Part shown: piece by piece, positions 1-8,928 of the stretch
Layout: every line of letters begins with the position of its first letter
How positions within the stretch are numbered: the first letter of the stretch is position 1
Source of the DNA: an uncultured Eubacteriales bacterium
GTDB taxonomy: Bacteria; Bacillota; Clostridia; Christensenellales; Borkfalkiaceae
Assembly (NCBI GenBank): GCA_958421945.1
Contig: CATZMZ010000006.1
Span: forward strand, 52,010-116,009
Reading direction: 5' to 3'
Length of the DNA stretch: 64,000 nucleotides
The notes under the pieces: model-generated
What the model saw: only the letters and a program-made list of their open reading frames with translations
Database searches by the model: none
Told to the model about the DNA's origin: nothing
Position numbers and translations under genes: made by a program

Positions 1-1
1 T

Positions 2-769
2 AAAATCGTTAAAGACAACGAAAAACAAAAGGTCGACGTAATAAAGGTTATGGTAACGGGCGGCGTGCTTGACGCGAAGGCGAAAGGCGTCCCCGGAGAG
101 TTGAAAATGTCCCCCGAAATTATCAAAGCCGTCTGCGACGAAGCGCATAAAGACGGTTACAAGGTTGCGGCTCACGTCGAATCGCCCGAGGGGGTAAGGG
201 TTGCGCTCGAAAACGGCGTCGATTCTATCGAGCACGGCGCAAAGCCAGACGAAAAAATCATAAGTTTATTTAAGGAAAAAGGCGCGTTTTTATGCACGAC
301 TATTTCACCTGCGCTGCCTTACGCTATGTTCGACCGTGCGATTTCAAACGCCTCCGAAGTGGAGCGTTTTAACGGTCAAATCGTATTCGACGGAATCGTC
401 GACTGTGCGAAAGCGGCGATTGCGAACGATATACCCGTCGTACTCGGCAACGACGTGGGTTGCCCTTGGATTACGCAGTACGATTTTTGGCGAGAGCTTT
501 ATTATTTTGCGAAATACGTCGGCGTAGACAACAGGTTTGCGCTTTACACCGCCACGGCGCGGAGTGCGGAGCTTGCGGGTATCGGTGATATGGTCGGCAC
601 GATAGAAAAGGGCAAATGTGCGGATTTAATCGTTACGCGCGCAAATCCGTTAGACGATTTAAAGGCTTTAAGACGCGTCGAAACGGTTATTGTCCGCGGC
701 AAGATTATAAACAATCCGAGGGTTAAGATTAAAAAACGCGTAGAAAAAGAACTCGACAAATTTTTGTAA
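2..769 (+). CDS. Amidohydrolase family protein, 3' part (5' end outside window)
   Basis: The reading frame is already open at base 2, upstream of the first in-window ATG at base 50, so this is the C-terminal part of a longer protein. Metal-dependent amidohydrolase features (imidazolonepropionase/prolidase-like branch) are visible: the strand VMVTGG, a conserved His in AAHVES, the SIEHG motif, and a late Asp in GNDVG. The C-terminal KGKCADLIV and VETVIVRGKII segments are the usual closing beta-sandwich of the superfamily. It probably hydrolyses a C-N bond in a small cytoplasmic substrate; the substrate cannot be read from sequence. It lies 51 bp before a GH78-like gene on the same strand and may be co-transcribed with it. 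Confidence 0.82.
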   Translation, partial: KIVKDNEKQKVDVIKVMVTGGVLDAKAKGVPGELKMSPEIIKAVCDEAHKDGYKVAAHVESPEGVRVALENGVDSIEHGAKPDEKIISLFKEKGAFLCTTISPALPYAMFDRAISNASEVERFNGQIVFDGIVDCAKAAIANDIPVVLGNDVGCPWITQYDFWRELYYFAKYVGVDNRFALYTATARSAELAGIGDMVGTIEKGKCADLIVTRANPLDDLKALRRVETVIVRGKIINNPRVKIKKRVEKELDKFL

Positions 770-820
770 ACTTAATTATTATTTATAAAAGATTGCAATA
801 CAAGGAGGAAGTTTTAACGA

Positions 821-2428
821 ATGCGAAACGAATTGACTGAAAGAGTAATAGAATATTTGAATCCGACGAGAATCGTTTTATCGGAAAAATGCGTTGGTTA
901 CGACAGCTTATTGACGGCAAAAGACGGTCAAATTTTTCTATGCAGCAAAAAAGACGAGTTTTGCGTGCTTGAAAAGGGCGGTTATATCGTTTTGGATTTC
1001 GGCAAAGAAATTCACGGCGGCTTGCGTGTGTTAAACAGTAAGTTTTCGTCTGAAATTCGAATCAGATTTGGCGAATCCGTGTCGGAAACTTGCGCGGAGC
1101 TTAAAGAGAAGGGCGCGTGCAACGACCACAGCGTCAGGGATATGACGGTGGAGCTGCCGTTGTTCAGCGATTCGGAATACGGACAAACGGGTTTTCGCTT
1201 CGTCAGAATAGACAACGTGGGAAACGAAAACCTTAACCTTGTTGCATTATACGCTGCATACAAGCATTTAAAGATATTGCCCGTCGGTTCGTTCGAATGC
1301 AGCGACGAGAGGATAAACGAGATTTACGAAACCGCCGCGAGGACGCTATTTTTATGTATGCAAAACCGTTTATGGGACGGAATAAAGCGGGACAGGCTTG
1401 TATGGATAGGTGATATGCACCCCGAAACCACGGGGATTTATTATTTATACGGCGACCACCCGCTAGTTGAGCTTGGCATAAGCGAAACCGCTGAACATTC
1501 GCCGACGGATGAATGGATGAACGGAATTCCGTCCTATTCTTTTTGGTGGCTTGCGATATTGTGCGATTACGAATTCCGTTGCGATAAGTGGGAATTCGCT
1601 AAAAGTCAGCTTCCTTACGCCGAAAAGCTTTTGAAAAAAATCAACGGTTTCGTGTCCGAAAACGGCAAAATTCTCTACGATTTTCTTTTCCTGAACTGGG
1701 AGACCTACGAGGACAAAAACCTTGAATGCGCTAACCGCGGCTTGCTTCTTTGGACGGTTAATAAATATATCGAAATGCTTAAAAGGCACGGTGATAGCTC
1801 TCATACTGCGGAGCTTATCCGCGACAAGTTAAGGAAAAACGAGCAATTCGACGGCACGTCCAAAGCCGTTGCGGCGATTTATTCGCTTGGTTACGGAATA
1901 AACGAGCGCGTAAAAAGCGTTATCGTAAACGGCGGAACGGACGGATTTTCGACCTTTATGTGCTATTATATTGCCGACGTGCTTAAAGAGTGCGCGGGCG
2001 TCGGGGTTGCGTTTAACGCAATCAAGGAATTTTACGGCGGAATGCTTGACAGGGGCGCTACTACGTTTTGGGAAAGTTACGAGCCGAGCTGGCTTAACGG
2101 AAGCGGCAGGATAGACGAATTGCCGAAAAACGGAGAAAAAAACATTCACTCGGATTTCGGAAAGTACTGCTACAACGGATTCAGGTTGTCGCTCTGTCAC
2201 GGCTGGTCGTGCGCGCCCGTTCAGTTTTTTGCGGAAAACGCGTTGGGTGTAAAATTCGTAGAGGCAGGCGGAAGAAAGATTAAAATCGAACCCGAACTCG
2301 GCGGGCTTTTATGGGCAAAGGGTAAAATTCCCACGGCTTACGGGCTAATCGAGGTGGAAAACGTCAAAACCGCCGACGGCATTAAAACGAGCGTCAAGCT
2401 TCCCGACGGTGTTTCGATCGTGAAATAG
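821..2428 (+). CDS. GH78-like glycosidase (alpha-L-rhamnosidase family), cytoplasmic
   Basis: A 535-residue protein with a strong ribosome site (aaggagg, 802-808). Residues about 45-150 look like the beta-sandwich domain of bacterial rhamnosidases. The (alpha/alpha)6 catalytic region carries RDRLVWIGDMHPE at about 190-202, matching the RDRxGWxGD signature of GH78, and the tail with GGRKIKIEPELGG resembles the C-terminal beta domain. There is no signal peptide, so it should act on imported oligosaccharides or glycosides inside the cell. At 535 residues it is short for GH78, which often reaches 900. Rhamnose specificity is inferred from family only; other GH78 or related six-hairpin hydrolase activities are possible. 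Confidence 0.72.
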   Translation: MRNELTERVIEYLNPTRIVLSEKCVGYDSLLTAKDGQIFLCSKKDEFCVLEKGGYIVLDFGKEIHGGLRVLNSKFSSEIRIRFGESVSETCAELKEKGACNDHSVRDMTVELPLFSDSEYGQTGFRFVRIDNVGNENLNLVALYAAYKHLKILPVGSFECSDERINEIYETAARTLFLCMQNRLWDGIKRDRLVWIGDMHPETTGIYYLYGDHPLVELGISETAEHSPTDEWMNGIPSYSFWWLAILCDYEFRCDKWEFAKSQLPYAEKLLKKINGFVSENGKILYDFLFLNWETYEDKNLECANRGLLLWTVNKYIEMLKRHGDSSHTAELIRDKLRKNEQFDGTSKAVAAIYSLGYGINERVKSVIVNGGTDGFSTFMCYYIADVLKECAGVGVAFNAIKEFYGGMLDRGATTFWESYEPSWLNGSGRIDELPKNGEKNIHSDFGKYCYNGFRLSLCHGWSCAPVQFFAENALGVKFVEAGGRKIKIEPELGGLLWAKGKIPTAYGLIEVENVKTADGIKTSVKLPDGVSIVK

Positions 2429-2507
2429 TTCGTTCGATTTAATAAATACGTACCGAAATATTCGTTACTCAGTCGCATTGTTTCATAAATAGCAAAGGAC
2501 GGCTTTT

Positions 2508-2545
2508 GCGAGCCCGTCGATATTTCGACGGGCTCGCTTCAATTT
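2508..2545 (+). terminator. Rho-independent terminator after the GH78-like gene
   Basis: A perfect 13-bp stem, gcgagcccgtcga at 2508-2520 and its complement at 2525-2537, closes a 4-base loop (tatt) and is followed by a short T-rich tail. It ends the first transcription unit. The rest of the 310-bp gap up to 2738 holds only the promoter of the next gene. Confidence 0.85.
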
Positions 2546-2616
2546 TAAAATATACAAAAAAATCCGCCCTTTTGACAGCCGTTTTACTATTATTTTTAAA
2601 AATCTTGTGTTATGAC

Positions 2617-2645
2617 TTGAAAAAAAACACAATATATAGTATACT
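2617..2645 (+). promoter_or_regulatory. Sigma-A promoter for the parE-like gene
   Basis: TTGAAA at 2617-2622 and TATACT at 2640-2645 are separated by exactly 17 bases. The spacing and matches fit a housekeeping promoter, about 93 bp upstream of the topoisomerase start codon. Confidence 0.65.
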
Positions 2646-2738
2646 GTCTTTATAAATTTTTTGCCGTACAAACAATTTCCGTTTTTAACGGAGATAATCT
2701 GGTAATCGACAACATAAAAGAATAAATCGGAGCGAATA

Positions 2739-4691
2739 ATGTCTAAACATAGTTATAAAGCGGAAGATATAAAGATATTAGAGGGGCTTGACGCCGTAAG
2801 AATGCGTCCCGGAATGTATATAGGTACTACGGGAGTAAAGGGTCTGCACCATATTTTATGGGAAATCGTTGACAACGCCGTGGACGAAGCGGCTAACGGG
2901 TTTGCCGACAGAATCGAGGTTAAGCTTTACAAGGACGGGAGCGCGTCCGTGGAGGATAACGGGCGCGGCATGCCTACCGATATTCACCCGAAAGCGGGCG
3001 TCTCCGGCGTTCAGGTAATATTTACTCAGCTTCACGCGGGCGGCAAGTTCAATACCGATAATTACAGCTATTCGGGCGGGCTTCACGGCGTGGGCGCGTC
3101 CGTAACCAACGCTCTGTCGGAGTGGCTTAAAGTTACGGTGTTCCGCGGCAACGTTTACGAGATGGAATTTAAAAGCTATCCCGACCCCGTGACGGGTAAA
3201 ATGAAATCGGGCGTTCCCGTCGCGCCGTTAAAGGACACGAAGGAAAAAACGAAAAAGCACGGCACGTTAGTCAGGTTTATGCCCGACGCGCGCGTGTTCG
3301 AAACAACGAACTTTTCCGTTGAAACCATATTAAAACGTCTTAAAGAACTCGCATTTCTCAACAGGGGTTTAACGATTGATTTTTATGACGAAAAGTCCGA
3401 TTATCACCGCGTTTATCATTACGAGGGCGGCTTAATCGATTTTGTCAAGTATCTCAACGAGGGCAAATCCGTGCTGTACGGCGACCCGCTTTACGTTAAG
3501 GCGGAAAAGGACGGCATACTCGTTGAGCTTGCGATACAGCACACCGACGCTTATACGGACAGCGTGTGTTCTTACGTGAACAACATTCCGACGGGCGAAG
3601 GCGGCACTCACGAAACGGGTTTCCGTTCGGGCTTAACGCGCTGCTTAAATGATTACGCTCGCGAAAAGAATTTTTTGAAGAATCAGGACGAAAACTTGCT
3701 CGGCGACGATTTTAAAGAGGGGTTAACCGCGATTATTTCGGTTAAAATGCAAAACGTACAGTTCGAGGGACAAACTAAAACCAAGCTCGGCAATCCCGAA
3801 GCCCGTCCTGCGGTAGAAGCCGTTACCGTCAACGGCATTTCCGATTTATCGAAGAATAAAAAGAATTCTAAAACGTTTGAAATAATCATAAATAAGGCGC
3901 TTGCGGCGGCAAAGGTCAGACTCGCGGCGAAAAAGGCGAAAGAAATCGCGCGCGCTTCAAAAAGCATAGAGGCGCAAAACCTCGTCGGAAAACTCGCGGC
4001 GTGTTCGGGCAGAAAAGCCGAGATGAACGAGTTGTTTATCGTCGAAGGCGATTCGGCGGGCGGCAGCGCGAAGCAGGCGAGAGTAAGGCATTTTCAGGCG
4101 ATATTGCCGTTACGGGGAAAGCCGCTTAACGTCGAAAAGAAAAAACTCGTACAGATTTTGCAAAACGAGGAAATACGCACGCTTATATCCGCTTTGGGAA
4201 CGGGTATCGGTTCTGATTTCGATATCGAAAACTTAAAATACCACAAGGTTATCATATTGTCCGACGCGGACGTGGACGGTTATCACATAAGAATTTTGCT
4301 CTTAACGTTCTTTTTCAGGTATATGAAAGACCTTATCAACGAAGGGCACGTTTATATCGGTATGCCGCCGCTTTATAAGGTTTATAAGGGCAACGTTGAG
4401 GAATACGCGTACGATGACTTGGAGCTTAAAAAGAAAATCGAAAAAGTCGGAAAGGGTTACGAGCTTCAACGGTACAAAGGCTTGGGTGAAATGGACGCTT
4501 CCCAGCTTTGGGAAACGACGATGGACCCCGAACGCAGAAATCTTATGCAAGTAACGATTGAGGACGCCGCGGAAGCGGACAGGCTTATAACGGTTTTAAT
4601 GGGCGACGAGGTTAAGGAGCGAAAAAAATATATTTTCGAACACGCTAATTTTAACAGGGAAGATAAATTCGTTAAAATTAAACGCACCTGA
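2739..4691 (+). CDS. parE: Type II topoisomerase ATPase subunit (ParE-like / GyrB family)
   Basis: A 650-residue GHKL-ATPase subunit. Visible parts are the ATP-binding segment WEIVDNAVDEA near residue 41-51, DNGRGMP, GGLHGVGASV, the transducer FEGQTKTKLGNP, and the TOPRIM motifs EGDSAGGSAKQ, PLRGK and SDADVDG, followed by RYKGLGEM near the C terminus. It works with the downstream A subunit to pass DNA strands using ATP. Features such as VRFMPDARVF and HHILWEIVDNAVDEA resemble Gram-positive ParE more than GyrB. The pair is not beside dnaA/recF in this window, which also favours topoisomerase IV, but annotation as a second gyrase B cannot be excluded. Confidence 0.75.
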   Translation: MSKHSYKAEDIKILEGLDAVRMRPGMYIGTTGVKGLHHILWEIVDNAVDEAANGFADRIEVKLYKDGSASVEDNGRGMPTDIHPKAGVSGVQVIFTQLHAGGKFNTDNYSYSGGLHGVGASVTNALSEWLKVTVFRGNVYEMEFKSYPDPVTGKMKSGVPVAPLKDTKEKTKKHGTLVRFMPDARVFETTNFSVETILKRLKELAFLNRGLTIDFYDEKSDYHRVYHYEGGLIDFVKYLNEGKSVLYGDPLYVKAEKDGILVELAIQHTDAYTDSVCSYVNNIPTGEGGTHETGFRSGLTRCLNDYAREKNFLKNQDENLLGDDFKEGLTAIISVKMQNVQFEGQTKTKLGNPEARPAVEAVTVNGISDLSKNKKNSKTFEIIINKALAAAKVRLAAKKAKEIARASKSIEAQNLVGKLAACSGRKAEMNELFIVEGDSAGGSAKQARVRHFQAILPLRGKPLNVEKKKLVQILQNEEIRTLISALGTGIGSDFDIENLKYHKVIILSDADVDGYHIRILLLTFFFRYMKDLINEGHVYIGMPPLYKVYKGNVEEYAYDDLELKKKIEKVGKGYELQRYKGLGEMDASQLWETTMDPERRNLMQVTIEDAAEADRLITVLMGDEVKERKKYIFEHANFNREDKFVKIKRT

Positions 4692-4819
4692 TAAACCCGC
4701 CTGAACCCGCCGACGTAAATTTTTCGGCGTCATAAAGTTAAAGGCGTTGTGGACTAAAGCCGCGTTATAACCGAATTATAGCCGTATCATAATTATTTCT
4801 ATATAAAAAGGGTAAACGA

Positions 4820-7234
4820 ATGGAAGAAAATAAGGGATTGATTTATACTCCGCTTGACGAAGTGTTTAAAACTTCGATGATATCCTATGCGGAGGACGTT
4901 ATTTTAGACAGGGCATTGCCGAGGGTAGAGGACGGGCTTAAACCCGTTCAGCGCAGAATTTTGTTCGATATGTACGAAATGGGTTTAATGCCCGATAAGC
5001 CGCACAAAAAATGCGCGAGAATAGTCGGTGACTGTCTTGGTAAATTCCACCCGCACGGCGACTCGTCCGTTTACGGCGCGCTCGTCCACATGGTTCAGAA
5101 TTTCAATATGGGCATACCGCTTGTCGACGGGCACGGCAATTTCGGCACGGTTGACGGCGACGGGGCGGCAGCTTATAGGTATACGGAAGCGCGTTTAAGT
5201 CCTATATCGCTCGAACTTCTCCGTGATATAGACAAAGATACCGTCAATTTCAGTCTTAACTTTGACGATACGCGGAAAGAGCCTGACACCCTTCCCGGTC
5301 GATTTCCTAATCTATTAGTCAACGGCGCGATGGGCATTGCCGTCGGGCTTGCCACGAATATTCCCACGCATAACCTGTCCGAGGTGATTAACGGTACGGT
5401 GGCGTATATCGACAACCCGAAAATATCGTTAAAAGAAATGATGAAGTATATTCCCGCACCCGATTTCCCGACGGGCGGATATATAGTCGCCGGGGACGAG
5501 CTGAAAGAAGCGTATGCCACGGGCAAGGGTAAAATCAAAATCCGCGCGCGGGTAAACGTCGAAAAGGACGGGGATAAGCAAAGTCTTATAATTTCCGAAA
5601 TACCGTATCAGGTCAACAAATCCGATTTGTTAAAGAAAATTTCCGACCTTAAAGAAGAAAAAAAGGACGTTCTGGTCGGCATTTCGGACGTGGTCGACGA
5701 ATCGGACAGAAACGGTATGCGCGCCGTTATAAAGCTTAAAAAAGACGCGGACGCAAAAAAAATCCTCGCGTATCTATATAAAAATACCGCGCTTGAAACG
5801 TCGTTCGGCATAAATATGGTCGCTATCGCCAACGGAAAGCCTTGTCAGATGGGGCTTATCGATATAATATCTTATTACGTCAACTATCAGCGCGAGGTTA
5901 TTTTAAGAAGAAGTAAATTCGATCTCGACCGCGCAAAGGAACGCGCGCATATAATCGAGGGGTTGATTACCGCCGTAAGAAATATCGACGAGGTTATCGA
6001 AATAATCAAAAATGCCGACAACACGACGGACGCGCGCGCGAAATTAAGGGCGAGGTTTTCGCTTTCCGAGGTTCAGGCACAGGCGATACTCGATTTAAGA
6101 CTTGCAAGACTTACTAAGTTAGAAGTTTATAAACTTGAGGACGAACTGTCGGAATTAAAGAGACGAATTGCCGAATTAAGCGCAATCGTGGGCAGCAAAA
6201 GCCTGCAAATGGACGTCGTTCGGCGCGAAATACTCGAAATTAAAAAGAAATATAAAAGCGAACGCCGCAGCATGCTGATAGGTGCGGAGGAAGCGGAAGA
6301 CATAGAGGACGGCGGGGAAAGTCTGCGTCCCGTTGAAGATTTCGTTATCGCTTTTACTGCCGGCGGAATGGTTAAAAAGATGACCGAGCGCAACTTTAAT
6401 TCGAGCGAACGCAAGCTTAAAGAAAACGCGTTGCCGGCGGAATTTATTATTTTCTACACGAAAGCAAAAAGCAACGAAACGGTATACGCGTTCACGGACG
6501 CGGGCAACGTTTGCAAAGCGGCGGTTGATTCCGTTCCGGAATGCCGTTATCGCGAAAAGGGCGCTAAATTCACCGAGGTTTTCGGCGACGCGTTAAAGAC
6601 GGAAAAACCCGTGGCGTTCTTTGCCGTCAACGGCGAGAATCCGCCCGACGGCAATTTGCTGTTCTTTACCAAAAACGGACTTATTAAGCGAACGGAATGG
6701 AAAGAGTATATTCTTAATAAATCCTATTTTGCCGCGATAAAGCTAAAAGACGACGTGCTTATCGGCGTAGAAAACGACTTGCCCGACACGAGCGTTGCGT
6801 TTATTACCGAGCGCGGAATGGTGCTTAACGCCGAAAAAACCGACGTACCCGTTCAGGGCAGAATTTCGGGCGGGGTTAGGGGCATAAACCTAAACGACGG
6901 CGACTCTATCAAATTCGTTTCGCAAGTGGACGAGGAGGGCGAGTTTGTGCTTGTTACGAACGGCGGCTATTATAAGAAGGTTATCGTTTCCGAAATAGAG
7001 CTTTCCGCAAGGTACAGAAAGGGCGTTAAGATTTGCGAGCTGGGCAAGACGAATAAGCTCGTTTACGCGGGTTACGTCAAAGAGCCGTTCGATATAGCTG
7101 TTATCGATAACTTCGGCGTAGCGTTTTCATTTAATACGGAGGATTTAACGATAGAATCCCGCACGACGAAAGGGAAACAGCTTAAAAACGAAAACAAAAA
7201 ACGCCTGCCCGAACACGTTTTCAAAATCGTTTGA
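4820..7234 (+). CDS. parC: Type II topoisomerase A subunit (ParC-like / GyrA family)
   Basis: An 804-residue strand-breaking subunit, partner of the upstream ATPase. The winged-helix region contains HPHGDSSVYGAL (about 78-89), and the catalytic Tyr is Y121 in YRYTEARLS. A long coiled coil (about 430-490, AILDLRLARLTKLE onward) and a C-terminal beta-pinwheel follow. The pinwheel lacks a QRRGGKG-type GyrA box, supporting a decatenating topoisomerase IV role over supercoiling. The residue that aligns with E. coli GyrA Asp87 is Gly (G86), while Ser83 is retained as S82. It follows parE after 128 bp, a gap holding only a weak hairpin (4708-4729), so the two are probably one operon. Confidence 0.75.
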   Translation: MEENKGLIYTPLDEVFKTSMISYAEDVILDRALPRVEDGLKPVQRRILFDMYEMGLMPDKPHKKCARIVGDCLGKFHPHGDSSVYGALVHMVQNFNMGIPLVDGHGNFGTVDGDGAAAYRYTEARLSPISLELLRDIDKDTVNFSLNFDDTRKEPDTLPGRFPNLLVNGAMGIAVGLATNIPTHNLSEVINGTVAYIDNPKISLKEMMKYIPAPDFPTGGYIVAGDELKEAYATGKGKIKIRARVNVEKDGDKQSLIISEIPYQVNKSDLLKKISDLKEEKKDVLVGISDVVDESDRNGMRAVIKLKKDADAKKILAYLYKNTALETSFGINMVAIANGKPCQMGLIDIISYYVNYQREVILRRSKFDLDRAKERAHIIEGLITAVRNIDEVIEIIKNADNTTDARAKLRARFSLSEVQAQAILDLRLARLTKLEVYKLEDELSELKRRIAELSAIVGSKSLQMDVVRREILEIKKKYKSERRSMLIGAEEAEDIEDGGESLRPVEDFVIAFTAGGMVKKMTERNFNSSERKLKENALPAEFIIFYTKAKSNETVYAFTDAGNVCKAAVDSVPECRYREKGAKFTEVFGDALKTEKPVAFFAVNGENPPDGNLLFFTKNGLIKRTEWKEYILNKSYFAAIKLKDDVLIGVENDLPDTSVAFITERGMVLNAEKTDVPVQGRISGGVRGINLNDGDSIKFVSQVDEEGEFVLVTNGGYYKKVIVSEIELSARYRKGVKICELGKTNKLVYAGYVKEPFDIAVIDNFGVAFSFNTEDLTIESRTTKGKQLKNENKKRLPEHVFKIV

Positions 7235-7276
7235 TCCGCTAAGCCAACGGCTTAAAAAGTAAACTGTAAATTTTAA

Positions 7277-7305
7277 TTGACATATACTGAAAAGTGTGTT
7301 ATTAT
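7277..7305 (+). promoter_or_regulatory. Consensus sigma-A promoter for the lipoprotein gene
   Basis: TTGACA at 7277-7282 and TATTAT at 7300-7305 are separated by 17 bases, 47 bp upstream of the likely ATG at 7352. This promoter overlaps an in-frame TTG at 7277 that might be mistaken for the start codon. Confidence 0.8.
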
Positions 7306-7351
7306 TAAGTTGACCAAAAAGCGCGATTTGCGCGACAAGGGAGGTAAATTT

Positions 7352-8452
7352 ATGAAAAAGTTTTTTAAATCAGTTGCATTGATGCTCGTTTTATGTATGA
7401 CTCTTGCATTTGCACCCGCTTGCGGCGAGAAACCCTCTGCGGCAGGCACGGTTTCGGGCGATTATAAACCCGTTACAGCAAAGGCGGAGCAGACTAAAAT
7501 CGAGGAAGCCATCAACATGTTTGTGGCAACCCCGTACGAAACGCTTGACGGCGAAAAGGGAAAACTGACGGAGGTTAGTTTTTCGGTTAATGGTAATTTG
7601 GACGCGTCTGTCAATAGAAGCGTTATTGACGGCACGGTCGGCGCGGAGACGGGTGCTAACCAAAATTATGCATTAGCGATTAAGGCGGACCTTGACGGGT
7701 CGGCTAACGCAAAGCTCGATTTTGAAAAGAAAACGGTAGAAGATTTCGCGGCAAAGCTTGATTTTAACGCGAGCGCGTCATTGCCTAAGATGATTTTTGA
7801 CGGTCCGGCAAGTGCTATGAGTGCCGCAGAGCAATCCGATGACGTTTATCTGCTTAAATTAGCAGAACAAATGTATGCGGACAGCAACGCCGTTTATCTT
7901 AATACCGAAATAAGCGGCTATCCCGACGCATATCAGGAAACGATTGCGAAGATTAGCGGTAAGCGGAAAATCGAAGTTTCTATCATCGCAATGTTTAACG
8001 AAATGTGGCCCAACATCGAGATCCCCCAACCGAGCGAGCCCGACGACAAAATTACCTTTGACGAGTTTATCGCGGAATTAGAGAAAGTGGGTCTTAAACT
8101 CGAAGCGGATTGCTCCAAGGATATTAAGCTTAAAGTCACCGCGACCGAAAAATTCTTGGAAAACCTTAACAAGGAAGCCGCCGACGAATACGTTAAAACT
8201 AAGTTTGAGAAATGCGATTTCAGTTTTTACGTTTGGCTGACGAAAAATGGTGTTTTGAAAGAGGTTGCAATTTCCGTCGACTTAAAAACCAAGACTGTCC
8301 CCGGCACTACAATAATCACTTTTTTGAACACGGAAACTGAGGTTAAATTCAATTTTAACTTCAAGCTTAATAAAGAAAAGGTTTCTTTGCCGAGCGGAAT
8401 CGCGACCGACGAGAATTATAAGCCGTTAAATCTTAACGATTTAGAGTTCTGA
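7352..8452 (+). CDS. Putative lipoprotein of unknown function
   Basis: I do not recognise the family. The start is set at 7352 because gggaggtaa lies just upstream and the product then begins MKKFFKSVALMLVLCMTLAF, a lipoprotein signal peptide. The lipobox ends in APAC with the lipidated Cys at residue 24. The mature part (about 340 residues) is rich in Lys, Asp, Ala and Val, and alternates hydrophobic and polar residues in stretches such as NGNLDASVNRSVIDG, suggesting beta-rich structure. No transmembrane segment follows the signal. It would be anchored to the outer face of the membrane. It stands alone between its own promoter and a strong terminator. Confidence 0.75.
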   Translation: MKKFFKSVALMLVLCMTLAFAPACGEKPSAAGTVSGDYKPVTAKAEQTKIEEAINMFVATPYETLDGEKGKLTEVSFSVNGNLDASVNRSVIDGTVGAETGANQNYALAIKADLDGSANAKLDFEKKTVEDFAAKLDFNASASLPKMIFDGPASAMSAAEQSDDVYLLKLAEQMYADSNAVYLNTEISGYPDAYQETIAKISGKRKIEVSIIAMFNEMWPNIEIPQPSEPDDKITFDEFIAELEKVGLKLEADCSKDIKLKVTATEKFLENLNKEAADEYVKTKFEKCDFSFYVWLTKNGVLKEVAISVDLKTKTVPGTTIITFLNTETEVKFNFNFKLNKEKVSLPSGIATDENYKPLNLNDLEF

Positions 8453-8510
8453 TTGACGATTAAGGATAAAAAAATCCGATAAGCAAAGCATTATAAAAAT
8501 CTAAGAAGAT

Positions 8511-8563
8511 AGCTCCCGACGAGCGCAACGCATTTTGCCCTGCGCACTCGTCGGGAGCTTTTT
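8511..8563 (+). terminator. Rho-independent terminator after the lipoprotein gene
   Basis: The arms agctcccgacgag (8511-8523) and ctcgtcgggagct (8547-8559) form a perfect 13-bp stem around a 23-base loop that can pair further (gcgca/tgcgc). A T run follows at 8559-8563. Confidence 0.88.
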
Positions 8564-8673
8564 ATCGTTTTCGTTCAAATCAAGGTATCCGTCCGCGTGT
8601 CAGCCTGCGTTCGACTTAGCGTAACGTTTCGTTTGTTGGTTTGCGGCGTTTTATTATCATAAGCTGCGCGTCG

Positions 8674-8795
8674 AAAAAAAATTAAAAATTTTTTTTGCCC
8701 GAAATTTTTGTTTCACGATTTACAAATCGCTCCCGCCAAGTTGTTTTCGATGGCGATTCAGGCAAAAATCAGCCTCGTATTTTAAAATCGTGAAA
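8674..8795 (+). repeat. Nested inverted repeats in the gap before glmS
   Basis: The 476-bp gap before glmS holds no gene. It contains a perfect A/T inverted repeat (8674-8683 with 8687-8696, 3-base spacer) likely to bend DNA. Next comes an 11-bp inverted repeat, TTTCACGATTT (8711-8721) against AAATCGTGAAA (8785-8795), enclosing a second pair AATCGC (8725-8730) and GCGATT (8753-8758). All of it lies upstream of the glmS promoter, so it would not be in the glmS mRNA. Its function is unknown. Confidence 0.55.
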
Positions 8796-8860
8796 TGTAA
8801 AAATACGTGTTTTTAAACCTTTTTAGCGTCGTTATCGGCATTTTAGCGGTAAAAATCGGC

Positions 8861-8889
8861 TTGACAAACGCATATAAATACCCTATGAT
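8861..8889 (+). promoter_or_regulatory. Sigma-A promoter of glmS
   Basis: TTGACA (8861-8866), a 17-base spacer and TATGAT (8884-8889) form a near-perfect housekeeping promoter. Transcription would begin around 8896, leaving a leader of only about 33 bases, too short for a glmS ribozyme. Confidence 0.82.
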
Positions 8890-8928
8890 ATAAAAACGTG
8901 AATGCCCACAAAAACGGAGGTTAATTAT

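Noticed and set aside
7277..7351. TTG at 7277 as the start of the lipoprotein gene
   Set aside because: The TTG is the first part of a TTGACA -35 hexamer. The ATG at 7352 has a strong ribosome site and begins a proper lipoprotein signal peptide.
8902..8928. Upstream ATG for glmS
   Set aside because: It would place nine residues before Cys2, which must be N-terminal after Met removal for glutaminase activity; the ribosome site also sits between the two ATGs.
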